Notes under the pieces: generated by a model
What the model was told of the DNA's origin: nothing
Database searches by the model: none
What the model saw: only the letters and a program-made list of their open reading frames with translations
Origin: Mucilaginibacter sp.
Lineage (GTDB): Bacteria; Bacteroidota; Bacteroidia; Sphingobacteriales; Sphingobacteriaceae
Reading direction: 5' to 3'
Length of the DNA stretch: 37,012 nucleotides
Assembly (NCBI GenBank): GCA_028287865.1
Contig: JAQBOU010000021.1
Location: 1 to 37,012, forward strand
Shown here: positions 32,735-37,012 of the stretch, in pieces
Layout of the letters: the number at the start of each line of letters is the position of its first letter
How positions within the stretch are numbered: position 1 is the stretch's first letter
Made by a program: the position numbers and the translations under genes

Positions 32735-32771
32735 AACAATTTATGATGTAAAAAAATCATCATAAATTGTT
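32735..32771. repeat. Perfect 14-bp palindrome between beta-lactamase and GH5 genes
   Basis: AACAATTTATGATG (32735-32748) and CATCATAAATTGTT (32758-32771) are exact inverted arms around an A-rich 9-base loop. It lies 53 bases after the beta-lactamase stop and 46 bases before the GH5 start, both on minus. The stem is AT-rich with no T run after it, so an operator or transcript-end structure is as likely as a terminator. Confidence 0.65.
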
Positions 32772-32823
32772 AAAAAGCAAACGGACAACGTTAGCGAAAA
32801 ATGAGTTTAACCGGGTGCAGTAC

Positions 32824-33717
32824 TTATTTGCTATAATAGTTATAGGCGGCCTTCGCTATCCTGGCTATTATTGCATCACGTGTTGCCTCATCGCTGGTTG
32901 AATTGCAAACAAATACCGATATGGCTATATGTTTACCATTAGCAAGGGTAATTATTCCAACATCGTTTGTAGCGGGCGTAAGGCCTCCGGCATTGGTTCC
33001 TGACGAGCCGGTTTTGTGGGCAACCACAGTACCGGCAGGCAGCATACCTTTTATCCTGTTGGGGCCTGTAGTGGTTCCCGTCATCAAATTATACAAAAAA
33101 TCGGTGTTTGTTTTTGAGAGTACTTTATCTTTATAAAAAAGGTCAAGTAATTGGGTCATCTCAACGGGCTTGCACCAATTGGTGTATTGAACTTCCCAGG
33201 CCGATGCCATATCTGCTTCGGAAGCGTTTATAGCTACATTTTTTATGCCCAGGCGCAGCATATAGTCTTGTACAGGTTTAGTTCCGCCCAAAACGCTGAG
33301 CAAAATATCACACGCGTTATTATCACTTAATGATACCATATAACGCAGTAATTCCGCAAAAGAAACATCTACATTGCCCTTGGGGTATTTATCACGTAAG
33401 GGGCTGAAGGTATTTTTAGGCAGATCCCGTTTTTTAAGATGGATCAATTGATTCAATGATATTTTTCCCGTATCAACCCAATGCAAAATAGTTAAAGCAA
33501 TAGGAAACTTCATTACACTTTGCATTACCAAACGGGCGTTGCCGTTATAGTTCACTGTGTCACCACTCTCCAAATTTAAAATTGATACCCCTACTATTCC
33601 TTTAGCAGGTTTAGCGATTTGAGCAATCTGGTAGCGCAGTGAATTTTGTTGCGCCTGTGCTCCCACAGGGAGTAAAAAAACAACTATTAAACAAAATACC
33701 AGGATAGACTTCTTCAT
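32824..33717 (-). CDS. bla: Class A beta-lactamase, subclass A2-like
   Basis: 297 residues from the ATG at 33717, which starts directly with a signal peptide (MKKSILVFCL, cleavage near AQAQ|QNS); an ATG six codons earlier is less likely. All class A motifs are present: Ser67-x-x-Lys70 (SVMK), Ser131-Asp132-Asn133 (SDN), Glu168 in the omega loop (SEADMA) and Lys235-Thr-Gly (KTG). The segment EADMASAWEVQYTNWC resembles that of CfxA/PER-type enzymes of subclass A2. It hydrolyses beta-lactams in the periplasm. No LysR or BlaI/BlaR regulator and no mobile element is adjacent, so it is probably a resident chromosomal gene. Confidence 0.92.
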   Translation of the reverse strand: MKKSILVFCLIVVFLLPVGAQAQQNSLRYQIAQIAKPAKGIVGVSILNLESGDTVNYNGNARLVMQSVMKFPIALTILHWVDTGKISLNQLIHLKKRDLPKNTFSPLRDKYPKGNVDVSFAELLRYMVSLSDNNACDILLSVLGGTKPVQDYMLRLGIKNVAINASEADMASAWEVQYTNWCKPVEMTQLLDLFYKDKVLSKTNTDFLYNLMTGTTTGPNRIKGMLPAGTVVAHKTGSSGTNAGGLTPATNDVGIITLANGKHIAISVFVCNSTSDEATRDAIIARIAKAAYNYYSK

Positions 33718-33796
33718 AACACAATAATAACGCAATTATAGGCATGAAGTTTAATCCAAGTGTAAATTATATTATCGCTCGGGTAACTCTTATAGT

Positions 33797-34456
33797 TTAA
33801 TTAAGCTGGTGTTTTTTAAAATACACATAAGAATAAATATAGGGCACAAAAGCCAAAATAAATGTTCCGCACATAAATACAATTGCTGCTGTTTCACGTG
33901 GCAATAACAGCGTAGCAATGGTTAAAACTATTCCTCCCGCAAACCAAAGTTTTCCCGCCAGGCGATGCGTTGCCCGCCAGTTATCTTCATTTTCAAGCGC
34001 CCAGGGTGTGCGGATGCCTGCAAAGTAGTTTGGTTTTATGCTATGCATCATGTTACCCATAAAAACAAACAGCAGGCCTACTAAAGAGAATACCAGCTTA
34101 TCCGGCTTAAACCCATGGTGTATACTTGAAAATGTGATAGCAATATTTAAAGCTGATAAAAATATAACCAGCCCAAGTGCAAATTTTTGAAAGGTGCTTT
34201 CGCCATATTTCACCTGTTTTTTAGGATCAATTGCCGGCAGAAATTTTAACAGAAAATAAACGAGCAGTGAAACCATTTGCATAATTAATATGAACACCGC
34301 AAATTCGCTTTTACTGCCATACCTGTTCACATTTCCATGTATATCATAATGCATGGGTACCGAAGCCGGCAGATCCGCATATATAAATAGCAGGTAAGCA
34401 ATTGGCAATAACCATACTACCAATGCGGCACCATCTGATAAGGTAATTTTCTTCAT
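33797..34456 (-). CDS. sdpI: SdpI-family membrane immunity-like protein
   Basis: 219 residues with six hydrophobic helices. The N-terminal DUF1648 part has LPIAYLLFIYADLPASVPMH YDIHGNVNRYGSK; the C-terminal SdpI part has the hallmark GIRTPWALENEDNWRATHRL followed by AGKLWF. In Bacillus, SdpI protects against the SdpC toxin and, when SdpC is bound, sequesters the repressor SdpR. In other bacteria the trigger is unknown; no sdpC-like gene is seen here. It starts five bases after the SdpR gene, in the same operon. Confidence 0.92.
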   Translation of the reverse strand: MKKITLSDGAALVVWLLPIAYLLFIYADLPASVPMHYDIHGNVNRYGSKSEFAVFILIMQMVSLLVYFLLKFLPAIDPKKQVKYGESTFQKFALGLVIFLSALNIAITFSSIHHGFKPDKLVFSLVGLLFVFMGNMMHSIKPNYFAGIRTPWALENEDNWRATHRLAGKLWFAGGIVLTIATLLLPRETAAIVFMCGTFILAFVPYIYSYVYFKKHQLN

Positions 34457-34461
34457 TTATT

Positions 34462-34725
34462 TTATTTTTTATGAGATTGCAGGTTTACAAGCCATTTTAG
34501 CAGCTCATCCATCACCGTAGTATTTAAGGAATAATAAATAAATTGCCCCTCTTTTACCGATACCACCAGTCCAGCCTGGCGCAAAAGGTCGAGGTGGTGC
34601 GAAATGCTTGGTTTTGATATATTAAACTGATCCGCTATCTCCCCCGCCGTAAGGTCCTTTACCTTCAGCAAGTCCAATATCTCCCTTCGGGTGGGGTCGT
34701 TAAGTGCTTTAAACAGCGTATTCAA
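34462..34725 (-). CDS. sdpR: ArsR-family autorepressor, SdpR-like
   Basis: 87 residues, one winged helix-turn-helix (TRREILDLLKVKDLTAGEIADQF, then ISKPSISHHLDLLRQAGLV and EGQFIYYSLN). No metal-binding cysteines (such as CVC), so it is not a metal sensor, which fits the SdpR subgroup. It should repress its own operon, and a palindromic site lies 16 bases before its start. The pairing with sdpI in this order matches the known sdpRI arrangement. Confidence 0.92.
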   Translation of the reverse strand: MNTLFKALNDPTRREILDLLKVKDLTAGEIADQFNISKPSISHHLDLLRQAGLVVSVKEGQFIYYSLNTTVMDELLKWLVNLQSHKK

Positions 34726-34740
34726 AACTATTATTTATAT

Positions 34741-34760
34741 ATTTAGACAAATATCTAAAT
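34741..34760. promoter_or_regulatory. Candidate SdpR operator
   Basis: ATTTAGA (34741-34747) and TCTAAAT (34754-34760) are exact 7-base inverted arms, six bases apart. ArsR-family repressors typically bind such AT-rich palindromes around the promoter. It lies 16 bases upstream of the sdpR ATG (34725), where binding would block the operon's own transcription. Confidence 0.6.
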
Positions 34761-34856
34761 ACCTATTGAATTTTACAATTTTTAATGATTTTATTAATAC
34801 AATCCGTTTTGTTCTGAAAAATTTTCGTTAATTAAGGGCTATTATCAAATTCAATT

Positions 34857-36485
34857 ATGCACAGAAGAAATTTCTTAAAAACAGGCTCATTGGCCGGGTT
34901 AACGTTAAGCACTTTAGCAGTAGCCTCCTGTAATTTAGCACCTGCTGATAAAAAACAGGAAGAAACCGCCGGCAATGAAAAACCTGATGATTTTGCCTTA
35001 AACGAAGTAACCATTGATACTCTTCAGCAAAAAATGCAGAGCAAGGAATATACTTCACGTTCCATTACCGAAATGTATCTTAAACGCATAAATGATATTG
35101 ATAAAAGCGGCCCTAAACTTAACGCAGTTATTGAATTGAACAAGGATGCACTGAGTATAGCTGATGCAATGGATAAGGAACGTGCCGCCGGGAAGGTGCG
35201 CGGGCCTTTACACGGCATTCCTATGCTGATAAAAGATAATATTAGCACCGGTGATACGATGCACACTACTGCGGGAGCATTGGCCATAGCAGATAATATT
35301 GCAAAAGAAGATGCATTTATCGTAAAAAAATTAAGAGCAGCAGGTGCAGTGCTGCTCGGTAAAACAAATTTAAGCGAATGGGCAAACTTCCGATCTACCC
35401 ACTCAACCAGTGCGTGGAGCAGTCGTGGCGGGCAAACCAGATGTCCTTATATTTTGGACCGGAACCCAAGCGGGTCAAGCGCTGGATCCGGTTCAGCGGC
35501 TTCAGCTAATTTATGTGCTATTGCTATTGGTACAGAAACGGATGGCTCAATTGTTTCGCCTTCGTCTGTGAACGGTTTAGTTGGCATAAAGCCGACGGTT
35601 GGCTTGTGGAGCCGTACCGGTATTATTCCTATCTCAAAAACACAGGATACAGCGGGCCCTATGGGTCGTACCGTGAGGGATGCTGCTATTTTGTTAAGTG
35701 CATTGGCAGGCGAGGATTCACAGGACAGCTATACAGCCGCCAGCAAAGGAAAGGTTGAAGCAGATTATACCAAATTTTTAGATGCGAACGGTTTACAGGG
35801 CAAACGTATAGGCATTGAGAAAAGCGCCATGAAGCTTGGCCCGGCAATGGATGGTTTATTTCAGCAGGCTATAGAAATATTAAAAAGTAAAGGCGCTACC
35901 GTTGTTGAGGTGGAGCTTAACAAACAACTGAAACCGATTGGTAATGCCGAATTTACGGTACTGTTATATGAGTTTAAAGACGGCCTCAATAAATATTTAG
36001 GCGCGGCAACCTCAAAAGTAAAATCATTGGCTGATGTAATTGCTTTTAACAAGCAAAATGAAGCTAAGGCAATGCCGTTTTTTAAGCAGGAAACTTTGGA
36101 ACTTGCCCAAAAGAAAGGTGACCTTAACCAAAAAGAGTAGCTGGATGCCTTACAAAAAACCACCGGCATTACCCGAAAAGCAATTGATAGTATGTTAAAG
36201 GACAACAATCTGGACGCCATTGTTGCCCCGACCAATGGATTTGCAGGTTGTATAGACCTGGTGAATGGTGATTATGATAATGGTTTTTCCTTTTCGGGTC
36301 CGGCGGCAATGGCCGGGTATCCGCATATTACCGTGCCAATGGGCTATGCGCATGGTTTACCGGCAGGGATTTCATTTATAAGCAGCGCCTATAAAGAGGG
36401 AGATATCATTAAGCTTGGATATGCCTATGAACAGGCGTCGAAAAAAAGGGTAAAGCCTGCTTTTAAAGCGGATTTGCTGGGATGA
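34857..36485 (+). pseudogene. Tat-exported amidase lipoprotein gene interrupted by an in-frame TAG
   Basis: The reading frame runs from the ATG at 34857 to TGA at 36483-36485 (542 codons) with one TAG at 36138-36140 (codon 428); the frame continues unchanged after it. The N-terminus has a twin-arginine motif (HRRNFLK) and lipobox AVASC (Cys25). The amidase-signature triad is intact: Lys126 (LIKDN), cis-Ser207 and nucleophile Ser231 (GTETDGSI) in the Gly/Ser-rich block. The missing part includes MAGYPHITVPMGYAHGLPAG ISF, needed for the family fold. It would hydrolyse an amide in the periplasm if read through; as written the product stops at 427 residues. It converges with the DUF1003 gene. Confidence 0.85.
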
Positions 36486-36519
36486 GCATGTTCCACCATT
36501 CGCTTATGAAGACTTACTG

Positions 36520-36975
36520 CTAAGATTTTTTCTCAATGTCCTTTAATATCTTCAGCATAAGGTCGTTTTGATATTCAAGGTGTGATAAAATAGTTTCAAT
36601 TTCCAGCTCTGCCTGTATGTTTATTTTAAGATCCGCTTCTGCTCTTAAATCTGCATGTTTTGCCTGAACGTTTTGACCGATCATAATTAGCGGCATCAAA
36701 AAAAGCTGGATCATATTTGAAATAAACAGCCAAAGAACAAATCCCGGAAAAGGGTCAAATCTTGCTGCTTTTGGTGCAAACATATTCCAACCCAGCCATA
36801 TCGCAGTCCATAAAAAAATAATTACGAAAAAACCCATGCTTCCAACATGGTCAGTTATCCAAACAGCGATCTTGTCAAGTACAGACGGTTTTATTTTGCT
36901 CTTCATTCCGGAGGCTAAAATTTCTCTTCTTTTATTTTTAAACTCCTCAACAGAAAGCGGTTTTTTTATATCCAT
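36520..36975 (-). CDS. DUF1003 membrane protein
   Basis: 151 residues. A basic N-terminal part (residues 1-40) is followed by the DUF1003 core: IAVWITDHVGSMGFFVIIFL WTAIWLGWN and PFPGFVLWLFISNMIQLFLM PLIMIGQNVQ, giving two membrane helices. A charged, helical C-terminus follows (residues 100-151). The family has no established function. It ends 34 bases from the end of the amidase frame. Confidence 0.92.
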   Translation of the reverse strand: MDIKKPLSVEEFKNKRREILASGMKSKIKPSVLDKIAVWITDHVGSMGFFVIIFLWTAIWLGWNMFAPKAARFDPFPGFVLWLFISNMIQLFLMPLIMIGQNVQAKHADLRAEADLKINIQAELEIETILSHLEYQNDLMLKILKDIEKKS

Positions 36976-37012
36976 AGTTAAGAATGTGGTTAGTAGACAG
37001 TAATGGGTGCAA

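Overview
The window reads as chromosome from a Bacteroidota member, most likely the Sphingobacteriaceae (Mucilaginibacter/Pedobacter-like). This is inferred from gene content, not computed: many Sec-exported and lipobox proteins, an FtsK gene followed by a LolA-like gene, an ECF sigma factor with a long C-terminal extension paired with a YCII protein, AraC regulators with membrane sensors, TAnnTTTG-type promoter elements, AT-rich spacers and dispersed palindromic repeats. No tRNA, rRNA, CRISPR array, transposase or integrase gene was seen.

Layout. 1-1388: left edge with a truncated toxin-antitoxin-like pair, an abrupt composition change, then two overlapping unrecognised genes (membrane and exported). 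1541-7318: a lipase-maturation-factor-like membrane protein, a barrel-type surface antigen and a 784-residue unrecognised exported protein, all on minus. 7319-8106: a long spacer with a 272-bp nested palindromic MITE-like element and an orphan terminator. 8107-12077: a vanadium-haloperoxidase/PAP2-like lipoprotein, a small coiled lipoprotein, a PAS protein with a kinase-type His box but no ATPase domain, a small membrane protein and a DUF72 protein. 12101-15613: a glycosyltransferase, the sigma factor/YCII pair with a hairpin before the sigma gene, and a small conserved-looking protein. 15798-18942: a frameshifted small membrane gene, another small membrane protein, an Fpg/Nei glycosylase, a porin-like barrel, a possible 39-residue ORF and an ankyrin protein. 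19117-23370: ftsK, a lolA-like gene and a C10-type cysteine peptidase.

23439-26946: an AraC-type regulator, a YdjC/ChbG-like deacetylase and a transmembrane acetyltransferase resembling heparan-alpha-glucosaminide N-acetyltransferase, possibly a glycan-handling group. 27221-29177: a Gln/His-rich exported peptide, a small protein overlapping a PhnP-like metallo-hydrolase, and a lipoprotein. 29655-33717: a CocE/NonD hydrolase, a GH5 glycosidase and a class A (A2-type) beta-lactamase, separated by repeats. 33797-34725: an SdpR/SdpI autorepressor-immunity pair with a candidate operator. 34857-36485: a Tat-exported amidase lipoprotein broken by one in-frame amber codon. 36520-36975: a DUF1003 protein.

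No single new multi-gene defence or biosynthetic system stands out. The strongest unusual signals are the nested palindrome at 7577-7848, the amber-interrupted amidase, the frameshifted gene at 15798-15963, the hairpin covering the sigma-gene ribosome-binding region, and several families of small dispersed repeats.
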